Shown here: piece by piece, positions 24,835 through 34,922 of the stretch
Numbering within the stretch: the first letter of the stretch is position 1
How the letters are laid out: each line of letters opens with the position of its first letter
Origin: Brachionus manjavacas
Taxonomy: Eukaryota > Rotifera > Eurotatoria > Ploima > Brachionidae
Direction of reading: 5' to 3'
Assembly: GCA_019054805.1 (NCBI GenBank)
Contig: JAHQIY010000033.1
Coordinates: 372,001-436,000, forward strand
DNA: 64,000 nt
The notes under the pieces: model-generated
The model's input: only the letters and a program-made list of their open reading frames with translations
The model's database searches: none
Told to the model about the DNA's origin: nothing
Program-made: the position numbers and the translations under genes

Positions 24835-25016
24835 TTTGTAACTTGTAGCCCTACGCTCTTGCAGGAGAGCCTTTGGTGTAAATGATACTTTTTTCAACCG
24901 CTGACTTCCCATTTTTTAACTTTCAACTCGAAATCCTTCAGGAGGATTCGAGCCATCGAACTTTTGCTTTCATCACTTTTTAAAGCGGCTGATTGAACCA
25001 TTACACCATCAGCCGC
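24835..25016 (-). mobile_element. tRNA-derived SINE-like unit
   Basis: On the minus strand a head beginning GCGGCTGATGGTGTAATGG contains an A-box-like TGGTGTAATGGTTC (about 25003-24990). A B-box-like GGCTCGAATCC (24954..24944) lies about 36 nt downstream, the normal spacing of an internal Pol III promoter. A true tRNA fold is absent: the first 9 bases pair with an internal ATCAGCCGC rather than with a 3' acceptor strand. A tRNA-unrelated body follows. Best read as a tRNA-derived SINE or tRNA relic. Confidence 0.4.
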
Positions 25017-25060
25017 TATGACCCTATGGTCCACAAAGAGTGAATAATGAAAAAAAAAAT
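25010..25060 (+). mobile_element. RTE-like LINE 3' terminus, second copy
   Basis: The plus strand encodes MTLWSTKSE plus stop and continues TGAATAATG and an A-run. This closely parallels the minus-strand terminus at 5709-5760 (MTLCSTRSE, TGAATAAGG, A-run). It abuts the SINE-like unit that lies in the opposite orientation. Confidence 0.45.
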
Positions 25061-25898
25061 TGAATTTTACATAAATTGGCGTAAAAAAAGTTAAATTTTA
25101 AAATGCTAATTTTTGAATCTTTTTAATAGCAACAATGAATGATATTTAAGTGGTTTACAGACTGTAAAAAGGACTGTTGGTTTCTGATTAAAATGAAATG
25201 GTGATTGAGTTGATGTAGCTGATTAATTTGAAGATGGTTCCAATTTTTGCTTCTATGATCAGCGAAGCCAAGATTAAATTGACTTTTAAAACCAGAGAAA
25301 TTGAAACTATTTTATTCTGATCTGACTAAAAGTTTTTCTAAAATTAAAAAATTCATTGCAAAAAATTTTTAAAGATTAAGATAACTTTTAAACAAATGAA
25401 AATTTTATTTTATATTTAGCTTTTTTTTGGTTGCATCAAGTTTGGTCAAGTGTTAAGGAGAATTACTGTTTAAAATAACTTTTGTGATTTAACAAAATTT
25501 AGTAATTAATTTTGCTGAGAATAAAATTAAAAATTCATATCATAAACTGTAAAATTTTGTGTTTTAGGCATTAAATAAATTAAGCGGTATTTTATTTTAT
25601 GAAAAATAAATTTGACGCTTCGCAATGTTTACTGGCGTCATCAATTTCTGTATATTTCGAACAGCAAGAGAAACTCTTATTTCAAATAATGAACTAATAA
25701 AAGTTTTACCTTAGAATTACATTTCTCCCACAAATTTTGGCTAAAATTGTTTTTTTTTGTTTAAAATTAACAGAAGCTCAAAATTAAGAAAAAATTCAAT
25801 AAATGCGTTGCAAACTTTACGTCATTCTTTACTTATTTAAAAAGGAAAAGTTGATTTCGAAAAAATCAAAAAACTCAAAATTAATTAGCTAAATAAAA

Positions 25899-26625
25899 AT
25901 GTATCCGAACCCAGCTCAAGTCAATAATGGAATGACTTATCCAGCAGTGCCAAGCGTTAATACAAACATTCCTTTAATGTCTATTGAACAGCAAAATCAC
26001 TATGTAAATGAAATAAAACAACAGGAAAGAGCTTACTTTGAAAAAAGAATTAAAGAAGAATACCCGGTTAAATATCCGATTGTTTACAGTGTTATTTTGG
26101 TTTTCAATTCAATAAGCCTAATAGCTCTTCATGTTATTTTGATAGTTTTCAAAGGTGCTTTTCACTTTGTTTATCATGGAATTTGGGGAGGTGTTTTGAC
26201 AATCTTACTTACTGTGTTAATAGTACTACCAAGTAAATTTTCAAATTTAATTTTCTTATTTTAAGTCCTAATATTTAATCTTAGTCAAAATACATAATAT
26301 CTATGTTTATATAGCAGCAGTATTTGGCACAGTATTTATTGGGATGTTTGTTAGTATGGGAGTATTATTAGCTAGCGCGATGAGTTTCATGGATTATGGA
26401 AGTGATTTTGCCAGCGAAGAAGCTAATAAAGATATGATTCCAGTTTCAGCCGTGATGATTGTACTAAGTGCAATTTCAGTAATTCTCTCGGTTGTCAATT
26501 TTTTTTTAATTAAAAAAATTACTAAAAGACCTAAATTAAATGTGATTGGAAACACAAGAGTCATTGTTCAGCCCAATGTGCCTGCGTTTTCGCAACAAAA
26601 TCAAAGTATGGTCAACAACTTTTGA
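25899..26625 (+). CDS. Four-transmembrane protein, unknown family
   Basis: Two exons, 25899..26232 and 26315..26625, joined over an 82-bp intron (donor GTAAAT, acceptor TATATAG) in matching phase. They encode 214 residues. After a Pro/Asn/Tyr-rich cytosolic-looking N-terminus (about residues 1-60, no signal peptide) come four hydrophobic segments: about 62-86 (IVYSVILVFNSISLIALHVI), 93-113, 114-137 and 161-184. The C-terminal tail is hydrophilic. The layout is that of MARVEL/MS4A/tetraspan-type small membrane proteins, but no diagnostic motif is visible, so the family is not assigned. A polyadenylation signal sits 6 nt after the stop. Confidence 0.8.
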
Positions 26626-26630
26626 AAGTC

Positions 26631-26636
26631 AATAAA
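26631..26636 (+). terminator. Polyadenylation signal AATAAA
   Basis: Canonical hexamer immediately downstream of the four-TM protein stop codon at 26625. In such AT-rich DNA a chance match is possible, but the position is apt. Confidence 0.45.
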
Positions 26637-27560
26637 ATAATCTTTTAAACATTAAAATTTTGAACGACTTTGAGAAATTTTTAAAAAGATTTTTCTTTTA
26701 TTATCAAAAATCTAAAAAAAAATTATATACATTTATTAGTTAATAAATATTTTTCAGTTTTAAAATGTTTGTATTTAAGTTAAAATCTTCGCCATCTTAA
26801 TTAATAAATTGAATTCTTTGAAAGTTTGGGCGTTTGACTAAAAAGTGATATTCTTAAAATAAAATGAATTTGAATCCGAATTGAATTCAAAACTGAAGAA
26901 AATGATTTTCCAAGACCAAAGGGATTTTTTGATTTTTTTTATATTTAAACAAAAGGTTTCTTTATTTTTAATTTTAAAAAAATTAAGTCATGAACGAATC
27001 CATGTATATTGATTACAACTTGAGAAACAGGAATGACTTAATGGACACTTATTAAAGAACGAAGAGTGGTGAAAATACGTTTGGTTATGCTACTCTAACT
27101 TATGCTACTTAACGTTTGGTTATGCCAACTAAATTGGAAGTCGATAGATTAGTACTCGAGTTAATTACTATTAAACTATCGACTTTTACTATTAGAAAAG
27201 TTTCTTCTAACTCGGATTAGAAAGATAAGATTTTATTTAATCATATCTTGATGACAAGATTAAGTTAAAATATATTATAAATCTACTTATCATCGATATC
27301 ATACACTATTTAGACTAAATCAAATTTACAGAACTTCTTAGCGCCTTTTTAACATATCCATTTTTTAATTAAAGGTTTGAAAAAAAAATTCAAATCTAAA
27401 ATTGGAGATAATAACCTAAAATTTTTGAAGACATTAGAAAACAAATTTCAAAATAATCATAAAGACCAAGATTATTGAATAATAAGATTAGACTGAAAAT
27501 ATATTAAAAAGACTTGAATCCAAAGCCAGGTCTATAGCCGAATTTTCTGAACTTACAAAA
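26637..27560. other. Intergenic, AT-rich
   Basis: No gene is seen. It includes an ACGTTTGGTTATGC direct repeat pair near 27070-27130. Confidence 0.4.
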
Positions 27561-27561
27561 T

Positions 27562-27606
27562 CCTTACAGCTGTCCGAAACGTCCTACCGACGTCTGTAAT
27601 TTAGCT
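27562..27606 (+). ncRNA. Degenerate hammerhead-ribozyme-like motif
   Basis: TTACAG (27565-27570) pairs with CTGTAA (27594-27599) as a stem I. Between them is CTG, then GAAA (27576-27579) and a stem-III-like hairpin ACGTC-CTACC-GACGT. This is the hammerhead order, but the GANGA half of the core and all of stem II are missing, so it should not self-cleave. It looks like the remnant of a mobile hammerhead (retrozyme or Penelope-type). Confidence 0.3.
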
Positions 27607-28074
27607 AACATAATAAGAAATATTTTAATAAATATTCAATTTGAGTATTTTTTTGCTTTTATTTACTTCTCATAATTAAAAATAAATAAAAGTTACAAAT
27701 ATCTAACATATTTGGAGCATTCATGGCATCTCTGAGGTCAGCCGAGTTCGCTGGTGTTTTAAAAACTCAGTACAAAGATTGGAAGTGTGCTTTGGATCAT
27801 TATATTTAATGAGGAAGCAATTTTCTAATTTATCTTCATTAAAATTTGAAATTAAGACTTAATGTAAACTCCAATTTTTATTAATAACTAAATTGATTCA
27901 GGTCATTTGTAAAGTGCTTTATTAGAAATAAAAGTAAGGAAAATTTTAAATTTAAAATAAAAAAATTTTGACAATGTTACACCGTATCTTATTGGTCTTA
28001 TATAATTAACTGCCGCCCAAACATTTATCTTGAATGATGATTTTTCTCTTGTTCCTGAGTCTGTATTTAAATAT
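27607..28074. mobile_element. Probable 3' remainder of the minus-strand LINE
   Basis: Lies directly downstream (minus sense) of the RT fragment at 28746..28075 and is full of stops. On the plus strand a short natural-looking frame with SLRSAEFAGVLKTQYKDW occurs at about 27720-27809. It is too short to assign. Confidence 0.35.
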
Positions 28075-28746
28075 CTAGCATTCGTTTTGCACGATTTGTA
28101 ATTTGTTTGTCCATTTAAGGTCATCTTGAATAAAGATACCTAAATCCTTTTCTAGAGTCGTTTTAGATAGTTTTATAGTTCCGTAATTATTAAAAATCGT
28201 GTTATCATATTTTGGATTTTTTGAACCAAAATGCATTACAAGACATTTTTCAATGTTTAAATCAAGAAACCAGGTGAGAGACCAGCTTGAAATATGATCT
28301 ATATCTTTTTGAAGTAAAATTTTGTCTTTTACATCTTGAACAATTGATAATATTTTTGTATCATCAGCATATTTTCCACATTTATTTTTTACAACATTTG
28401 AAAGATCATTAATAAATATCAAAAAAAGAAGCGGTCCTAGGACTGACCCTTGTGGGACTCCACTAGTAACTTCCAACCATTTAGACATCGATGAGCCTAA
28501 AACAACTCTCTGTTTTCTATTTGAAAGAAAATCTACTTTCCAGTCAATTATTAATCCAGTAAAACCATTATCTTTGAGTTTAAAAATTAACAGTCTGTGT
28601 GAGACCCTGTCAAAAGCTTTCGAAAGATCGGTATAGATAATGAAAATAGCAAATCCTTTACTAAGACTTAACGTTACAAAGTCTAATGACTCTAAAAGAT
28701 TCGTAATACAAGATCTCTGCGGCATAAAACCATGCTGTTTTACCAT
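28075..28746 (-). mobile_element. Non-LTR retrotransposon reverse transcriptase, 5'-truncated
   Basis: A 223-codon open frame covers RT motifs in order: a QRSCITNLLESLDFV motif-2-like start, YTDLSKAFDRVSHRLL with the first catalytic Asp, a TSGVPQGSVLGPLLFLIFIN block, and KYADDTKILSI with the YADD box. WTNKLQIVQNEC follows, then stops. The catalytic residues are intact over the preserved part. The element lacks its 5' half and is abruptly joined at about 28735 to a plus-strand LINE end. CR1/Jockey-like by eye. Confidence 0.85.
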
Positions 28747-29130
28747 CCGATTTCACATTCCCAACCTGGATCAGTTAGATCATTGAGAAGTCAAAACCAA
28801 CTTTACCGACAGCTTGTCAAAAATTGCTCTCCTCGCGACCACTTCTTCACCATCCGAATCATTCCGTATTGGAATGCGCTGCCTGATGATGTTAAACATG
28901 CACCAACAGTCAACAGCTTCAAGATCAGATTAGATATTTTTAATTAGCCTCAAAGAAACTTTAAAATCCAAATTTATTTCCCATAGCAAAGTAAAGTAGT
29001 AATTACACAATCGAGTCGGGTATTTAATTCGAAACCGGCTCTATATTCTTCCACCAGTTTGAGAACTATAGAACAAAATGACTCAGTCCTGCCTTAGTAT
29101 ATCTCTATATATTTTACTTTTTTCAACTAA
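28732..29130 (+). mobile_element. Non-LTR retrotransposon C-terminus and 3'UTR
   Basis: The plus-strand frame 28732..28947 encodes the final block of a LINE ORF2 (NQLYRQLVKNCSPRDHFF, then YWNALPDDVKHAPTVNSFK) and ends IFN-stop. The region after it (about 29040-29110) contains TTCTTCCACCAGTTTGAGAA and AATGACTCAGTCCTGCC. These recur at about 37585-37650, so it is the 3'UTR of the same family. It continues the family seen on the minus strand at 1887-2261. Confidence 0.75.
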
Positions 29131-29307
29131 ATTTATTTATCTTTTTCAATAAAAATTTTATATTTACTGTACTGTATTTTTTATATTTTAATGGTGCTTT
29201 TTTAAAGATATTTTGTAAATATTATAATGAACATATATTAATTTTTTTTAAGATTAAGATTGCATAAATAAAATTTTTAATTTGAAATAAAATATCAAAA
29301 ATTACTA

Positions 29308-29595
29308 ATGTCTGCCGATGAATCACGAATAGAACATCAAAACACCAAACCATATCACTATCCTCAATCCAATCCTCAATTTTCGCATAATAATCATCAA
29401 AATAGTGTCTATGGAAATAAAAGAAAATTTCCCATAAACCAGCAATATGGAACAAATTTAAATAGAAACAAGTTCTTTAGAAATCCAGGCCAATTTAAAA
29501 AGAATGAAAAAGAATTTGACGTCAAGGACTATTATGATAAATCTATGGTTGAAGACCCATGGGCAAATATAGCTTCTAAAGCTCAAATGAAGTAA
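29308..29595 (+). CDS. MPLKIP: MPLKIP/TTDN1-like protein
   Basis: A single exon of 95 codons with a true ATG. Residues 1-70 are hydrophilic and Asn/Gln/Tyr-rich with no fold. Residues 71-84 read FDVKDYYDKSMVEDPW. In human MPLKIP (TTDN1, mutated in non-photosensitive trichothiodystrophy; linked to PLK1 and to intron-lariat debranching) the only conserved region is a C-terminal Y-F-x-P-S-M-L-E-D-P-W motif. The match in this motif and position is the basis of the call. The protein is about half the human length (179). It is convergent with the LEPROT gene, with 150 bp between stop codons. Confidence 0.6.
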   Translation: MSADESRIEHQNTKPYHYPQSNPQFSHNNHQNSVYGNKRKFPINQQYGTNLNRNKFFRNPGQFKKNEKEFDVKDYYDKSMVEDPWANIASKAQMK

Positions 29596-29617
29596 AAGGG
29601 CTCAAAACTATTAAGCT

Positions 29618-29623
29618 AATAAA
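29618..29623 (+). terminator. Polyadenylation signal AATAAA
   Basis: Hexamer 22 nt after the MPLKIP-like stop codon, between two convergent genes. Confidence 0.45.
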
Positions 29624-29678
29624 ACTTATTTTTTGTTTATAAGAAAAATTTATTTTAAAAATGTAAAAATTGTTCAAA

Positions 29679-29684
29679 TTTATT
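29679..29684 (-). terminator. Polyadenylation signal AATAAA
   Basis: Minus-strand hexamer about 60 nt after the LEPROT stop codon. The two convergent genes thus appear to end without overlapping. Confidence 0.4.
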
Positions 29685-29745
29685 TTCAAAAGATAAATAA
29701 AAAATAAAGCAACAAACATATTTTGAGTTTTTCAATTCTAGAATT

Positions 29746-30303
29746 CTACCATCCACCAAAGTTGTCCTCTGCTAGTAACAATCTAACGAATATATAAATA
29801 GTTAAGAAAATGATTGAATTTCCAGCGAAAATGAAAGCTGCAGAAGACCATTTTATCAATGGCGCCCCTATCGGTGTATTCGCCATTACAATTGGCAACA
29901 TGTATGCACTTATTACTAAAATGGCAGTAAGAAAAGCGCTTAGCTCTACGCAACGACCAGTGTAAGGATCAGACAAATAACTATCACTTGTGCATCGTCG
30001 CGAAATTATAATTGGCAGTGGTGATAAGATATGAAAAACGACGACAAAAATTGGCCACCAGTTACTTTTAGAAAAATTATTAATAAAAATTTTATTCTTA
30101 ATAAAGCATACTAATTAGCCAACGCACATCCAAGGACAAGAAGTGTGGCTCCGCCAGTAGCCAAAAATGAAAGAGTTACCAATCTAATAGATAAAAATTT
30201 AAAAAACTTCCATGCTTTTTTTTCTTACCCTTTAAAAACGAGCAAAAAGTAAATTTTTCGATTGTTTAAAAAATTTTAATATACCTTTTAAATTTAATCC
30301 CAT
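29746..30303 (-). CDS. LEPROT: Leptin-receptor overlapping-transcript / VPS55 protein
   Basis: Exon 2 is 30183..30112 and exon 3 is 30064..29746 (47-bp intron, GTATGC...AAAAG). Together with the ATG exon 30303..30285 they encode about 136 residues, against 131 in human. Conserved blocks: LVTLSFLATGGATLLVLGCAL (TM1), NWWPIFVVVFHILSPLP (TM2), GRCVELSAFLTAILVISA (TM3) and IKWSSAAFIFAGNSIIFLT (TM4). The protein acts in endosome-to-vacuole/lysosome trafficking and receptor surface levels. Exon 1 (MGLNLK) matches the family start. It joins exon 2 in frame only through a one-base microexon at 30229 (between a 55-bp and a 45-bp intron) or a non-canonical junction. Confidence 0.88.
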
Positions 30304-31321
30304 TTTTGTGTTTATTAAAGTTTGACTAGTCAGATTAAGCTTTTTTTGATAAATTATAAATTTGAAATTATTTTACTAATATATTCATAAGTTTATTATA
30401 TTCATGGTACATTTTAAAAGCGAAATTTTATATTCTGAAAATTATTTGTCTTAAAATTAAAAAAATATAATATAGATTTATACTAATACAACCGAAATTT
30501 AAAATTATAGTGAAAAATCACACCGCTCAAGTTTAGAGACAAATAAAATTCTGGTAATAAAAGATAAATAAATTTTTTCAGGAACCCTTAGATTCAAATA
30601 ATCAAGTGAGCTTCAATTTGTTTTTGTGTCAGATCGGATCCATTACTCAAAAAGGTACTGAAAAAGCAGACCATCGTCACAGCTTTTATCCTAGAAAAGA
30701 AAAGGTACAAATTATTATCATTTTTTACCGTTTTTAATAAAAATCAATTTAAACAAAATTTTAATGAAAAGTTGACCACATAAACATTTCCGGTTCAGAT
30801 TTAAATTAAAAAACCAAGATTTTAGTAAAAATTTTCTAAACTTATTCTTTTAAGCCAAATTAAGTTTACAATCTCTTTTTTTAAATAAAACCTTAAAAAT
30901 TCATATTAAAAATTCAAATAAAATTGTTAGAAATTTGTGAAATTTTCAAAGTGGATTTGAATGGTGGCATAAAGGTTTTTGTGACGCTAATTTATTTAGT
31001 CAGACACTCCTGATGCCATAGAAATATTTGAATTTAGAAATAAAAAACGTTTAAATGAGAATAATTTGAAATGTAAAATTTAGCTTTCTTTTTAGCTCCT
31101 TAATTTAATTCTTTAAGACATTTCTTTACCATTTTCTGGCCATTGATTGTACTAATGCAGTATTTTTTGTGAAATTTTATATTTTGATCCTAAACTTCAA
31201 GATGACAAAAATAGAAAACTTATCAGTCTACCAAAATTCTTTTTAACAAAAAAAATAAAAGAAAAATTTACCAAAATTTGTGTAAAAAATTTTTCTTGTT
31301 TGTACATTTTTTTTTTACATT
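30304..31321. other. Intergenic, AT-rich
   Basis: Upstream flank of LEPROT. An isolated copy of the MITE end (GATCCTAAACTTCAAGATG) is present at about 31186-31204. No gene is seen. Confidence 0.45.
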
Positions 31322-31628
31322 GGCATCTTGAAGTTTAACATTTGAATGGAATTTGATCAAATATCTCTGCAAAATGCTAACTAATGCAAAAAACATGCTA
31401 AATATTAGATAAGGCTCTGTTAAAGTTCTGCAATTATATTGCGCAGTTGAATTAAAAACTTTTTAATGACGTGCATTTTCCTGCAAAATTGCAGAGTTTT
31501 TGCAGAGCCTTATCGTAATTAACTTTAGCATGTTCTTTGCATTAGTTAGCATTTTGCAGAGAGATTTAATCAAATACCATTCAAAATTTGTTAAAAAAAT
31601 ATTTTTTGATCCTAAACTTCAAGATGCC
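31322..31628. repeat. MITE-like element with long terminal inverted repeats
   Basis: The left end starts GGCATCTTGAAGTTTA and the right end finishes with its reverse complement at 31613-31628. The inverted identity continues inward in blocks: GAATGGNATTTGATNAAAT, CTCTGCAAAATGCTAACTAA, GCAAANAACATGCTAAA and GATAAGGCTCTG. Indels lie between blocks. The element is about 307 bp and non-coding, as expected for a DNA-transposon-derived MITE. No transposase in the window shares these ends. Confidence 0.7.
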
Positions 31629-32287
31629 TATATTTTGCATTAAATTTGAAAATCACTGATTAAATGTTTTAATGATTAAAACATAAGAAAGTAATTTAGG
31701 TATTTTCTAACCATTTTAATTTAACAATTAATTAATCAATTAAAGAAATTTGATTTTATTTTTAGATAGGACTTCTGCAGTTCTTATTTTTTTGTTATTT
31801 AAAATTAGAACTTTCTAGATAAAACTGATTCAAATTTTGATTTGATCTATTTTTTTAATTTTTTGAATTATGAATTTTTTTTTGATCATTAAAAAAATAT
31901 ACTTTGATTAATAAATTTTAAAAAAATAATTCTTAAATCTGAAAAATCTCTTTTGTAAAAAAAAAATAAAATTTATTTTAAACAAATAGAAGAATAAAAT
32001 TTATCAGTAAATTTATTTAAAAATTTCGTTGAGAGCAACCTGAACATCCACCTGATGAGAATCGTCCGAATGATAGCCCATTAAAAGATGAATTTCCAAA
32101 GGTTGACCGACCAAAGAATGATGAGTATGCTTTTAAATTGAATGATTTATATTTCTTGAATAATATAAGATTTAGCTTACAGTTGGTCATCTTTGATTTT
32201 TATATTAAGATTTAATTTCTTGTTTTAATTTTGTGAAATAAATAGTGCCTTTATAGAAGATGGTACCAGTTAAAGTTGATACATAAT

Positions 32288-32345
32288 AATAATAATAATA
32301 CACGACAGGCAATGCCTGTCGTGTCTGTAGAGCAAGGCTAAGAGT
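32288..32345 (-). repeat. LINE 3' terminus: perfect hairpin plus triplet tail
   Basis: A perfect 11-bp inverted repeat, CACGACAGGCA and TGCCTGTCGTG, flanks a single base. On the minus strand it is followed by (TAT)n. This is the same layout as the other hairpin-plus-microsatellite LINE ends in the window, though the family body is not preserved here. Confidence 0.5.
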
Positions 32346-32689
32346 CTCACTTTGGTAGCTATAACGAGTTACAAAACATTAGTTAAAACATTAGATACAT
32401 TTTTGGAGTTTTTTATTTTATTCGCTTGATTAAATACATCAATATTGATAAATTTTCAAAATTTAGCGTAAAACATAAAATCAGTACATGTAATTAACTA
32501 AAATATGAAATTAAAAAAAAAAACAAAGCCAAACTTGAAGTTAATTTTAGGCGGAAGGTTACGCTTAATCTTACACTTAAATATCAAAATAATCAAGTTT
32601 GATCATTAGTTTTTGTTATTTAAAAGAGGCAAGTAAATTTATTTATTTTTATTATCTATTAAATAAAGCAACAAATATTTATTCTGAAA

Positions 32690-33034
32690 AAATTGATAAT
32701 CTTTTCAAATAATAATTTTGAAGTGAAGAAGAAATCATTTGAAAGAAAATGTGAAAGAAATGCATTGGAACACTTTTTGTCAATGCAAAAAGAGAGCTTT
32801 CGATATTTGATCGTGACTCTACCAAATGGAGATGATATGGCAATCAATTGGAAACAAGGTAAATGCACTTGTCTAAATTTTTTCAAGCATTACTCATGAA
32901 AACATTTAGTCGGTCTTGAAATTAGATTAAAATATTTCAAACCACCACCAGCAGCAAAAGATGCACCGATTGGTGAAAAATGTAAAAAAGGAAGACCAAC
33001 TAAGGCAACAAAAGCTATACAGAACCAAAATTAA
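32690..33034 (+). pseudogene. SWIM zinc-finger (MULE-transposase-like) relic
   Basis: The plus-strand frame 32693..32899 has LPNGDDMAINWKQGKCTCLNFFKHYS and then a TGA. Past the TGA the same frame continues KHLVGLEIRLKYFKPPPA and GKCKKGRPTKATKAI-like residues to a stop near 33034. The pattern C-x-C-x(n)-C-x-H is the SWIM zinc finger; the TGA falls exactly where the third ligand cysteine is expected, before KH. SWIM domains with this Pro/Lys-rich tail are known from MULE-type transposases and their host derivatives (recall). There is no transposase core upstream, so it is a fragment. Confidence 0.6.
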
Positions 33035-33539
33035 CAAAAGAAAATAAACAATTGATTGATAATAGCACTCAAACTGAGTGGTAATCGTATGCCGAGACTT
33101 TGATCAAATGTAAATTGAATTGTACACAAGTAAAATATAATTTAAGAAGCAAAAAAAATAATTTTGGTTTTTTTAAGATTTATTTTGAAATTAATAATTA
33201 AAAACTTGAAATTTTGTGATCTAATTTAATGTAAAAATCGTGATCTATTTTTTTTAATTTTCGTATTTTGTTCATAAAATTTACAAGATAAAATTTGTGA
33301 TCTATAGATCATGAAATTGACAAGATCCCAAAAGCCTTATTAATTGATTAAGATTCCTTCTTATTTATTTTCTGTTTGTTTATTTAATCAATAATACATT
33401 TCATTACAAATTAATAGATTTTACTTTTAATATTAAATTTTACTTAACATTATATCTAATTATTGACTTAAAATTATATCTATTAAATACTGATCAAAAT
33501 ATTTATTATACTAATCAATTTATAAATGGTCATAAATAT
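33035..33539. other. Intergenic, AT-rich
   Basis: Nothing coding is seen. Confidence 0.45.
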
Positions 33540-34680
33540 TTATCTATTTAATTTAAAATTAACCCCCAAAGGGAGAAGTAAAATTAAAATATAAATTAAA
33601 GTTTTACATAAAAATAAAAAGAGAGTAAAATTGAATACGCTTTGATAAGATTTGAATCTTAAGTTACTCAAACAAAGCTCTAGTGAGCCCGAGATGTCGT
33701 CATGAATGTAAAAGTGTCGCTTAAGATTCAAGACTCGTGAGTCAAGATTTTTTTTAGTGAATTGCGACAATCGCTTGAGATTATTTCCAAAGGAAAGGGT
33801 TGAACAATAAAAATTGTTAGAGATGTCACGCCAATAAATGTGTGACACAAACAAGGATAAATAAAAAAATATTTTATTTCACTTGTCAGTGAGTACTATA
33901 TATACTTCTCCTCTCGGTAGCTGGCATGTTCATTTATTTATAATAAAAGGTTAAACAGATAAATAAAGTTTTCACAATCAACTTTCGATATTTAAGAACG
34001 ACATATTTTAAAATATTATAAAGTTACTTTGTTTTCAAGATATTATATTTATATAAAGAAGTTATACCAAGGGTATGACAGAGGTTTTAGAGCATGAATG
34101 CTTAAATATTTTTGATAATAAATTATTGAACCCAATAGAACTGATTAATGACTTGAGATGGTTTACCTAGACTTACTCTTATTCTGAAAAACATGTCTCA
34201 CTGAGAAGATACTATTCTGAAAGGACAATGCATCATTAGAGGCCAATGTGATAGAATCACAAATAAATTTATACAATAAGTCGTCATGTAATTGTGGATC
34301 AGTTAACTTGGAGTTGTGAACTTTAATGAACCCTGTATAACCATTTGATATACAGTAATTGATTTTATTCCTGTAAGTTCTTTGATCATTAAGGTTTAGC
34401 ATAATTGAAGACGAAGAGTCTAATTCTTTTACAGAATTTGATACCTAGAAAGCGATAAAAAATTACACCTAAGAGACCAATGATCTCTCAGGTTCCCTAT
34501 GTCATCAATTATTCTACAATGGAAGTCTATCATTCTGTTTCTTGGATGATCAAGGTTAGCGTGATAGTTTAAATTTTATCCAGATTTAGAGTAAGCATAA
34601 GAGTTGAATTGAGTGTTTAAAGAGTCTAATAAGGAAGTTGTTGAAATATGAAACTTATATTTTTGATTAAAAGGAAGAAT
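33540..34680 (-). mobile_element. LINE fragment with endonuclease end
   Basis: On the minus strand about 34600-34440 reads LDHPRNRMIDFHCRIIDD and IGNLRDHWSLRCNF. The N-L-x-DH-W pattern is that of the C-terminal 'SDH' motif of APE-type LINE endonucleases. After a stop, 34402..34163 continues as the Lys/Arg-poor linker that normally precedes RT. The RT domain is absent. A further open frame on the same strand, 33854..33540 (104 codons), is hydrophobic at its end and may be the C-terminal remnant; that part is uncertain. Confidence 0.5.
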
Positions 34681-34922
34681 TCATTTTAATTTAGTTTTTC
34701 AATAAATAATTAAACAAAGCGTTATTTCTAAATTATTCTTTCCTCTAATTTTAGTACGGTCATTTTAATAATAATGATAGTTCTTTTCGTGGTAACGACA
34801 TACACATCGTCCCACACGCACATGGTAAACAAGTCCATACGAACCAAACAATTAAGAATGAGTAAAAATTTTATTAAAAAAATAAAACCAAAAATTTATG
34901 CTGTACAATTTTTCTTATCTTG

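Noticed and set aside
24940-25016. Functional tRNA gene
   Set aside because: A and B boxes are present, but no cloverleaf: the acceptor strands do not pair and there is no anticodon arm.
27720-27809. Plus-strand frame SLRSAEFAGVLKTQYKDW
   Set aside because: About 30 codons only, no start or context. Too short to call.
32033-32210. Pro/Asp-rich plus-strand frame (PEHPPDENRPND)
   Set aside because: Bounded by stops, no start or splice sites, and the second half becomes AT-rich hydrophobic. Possibly a TE scrap.
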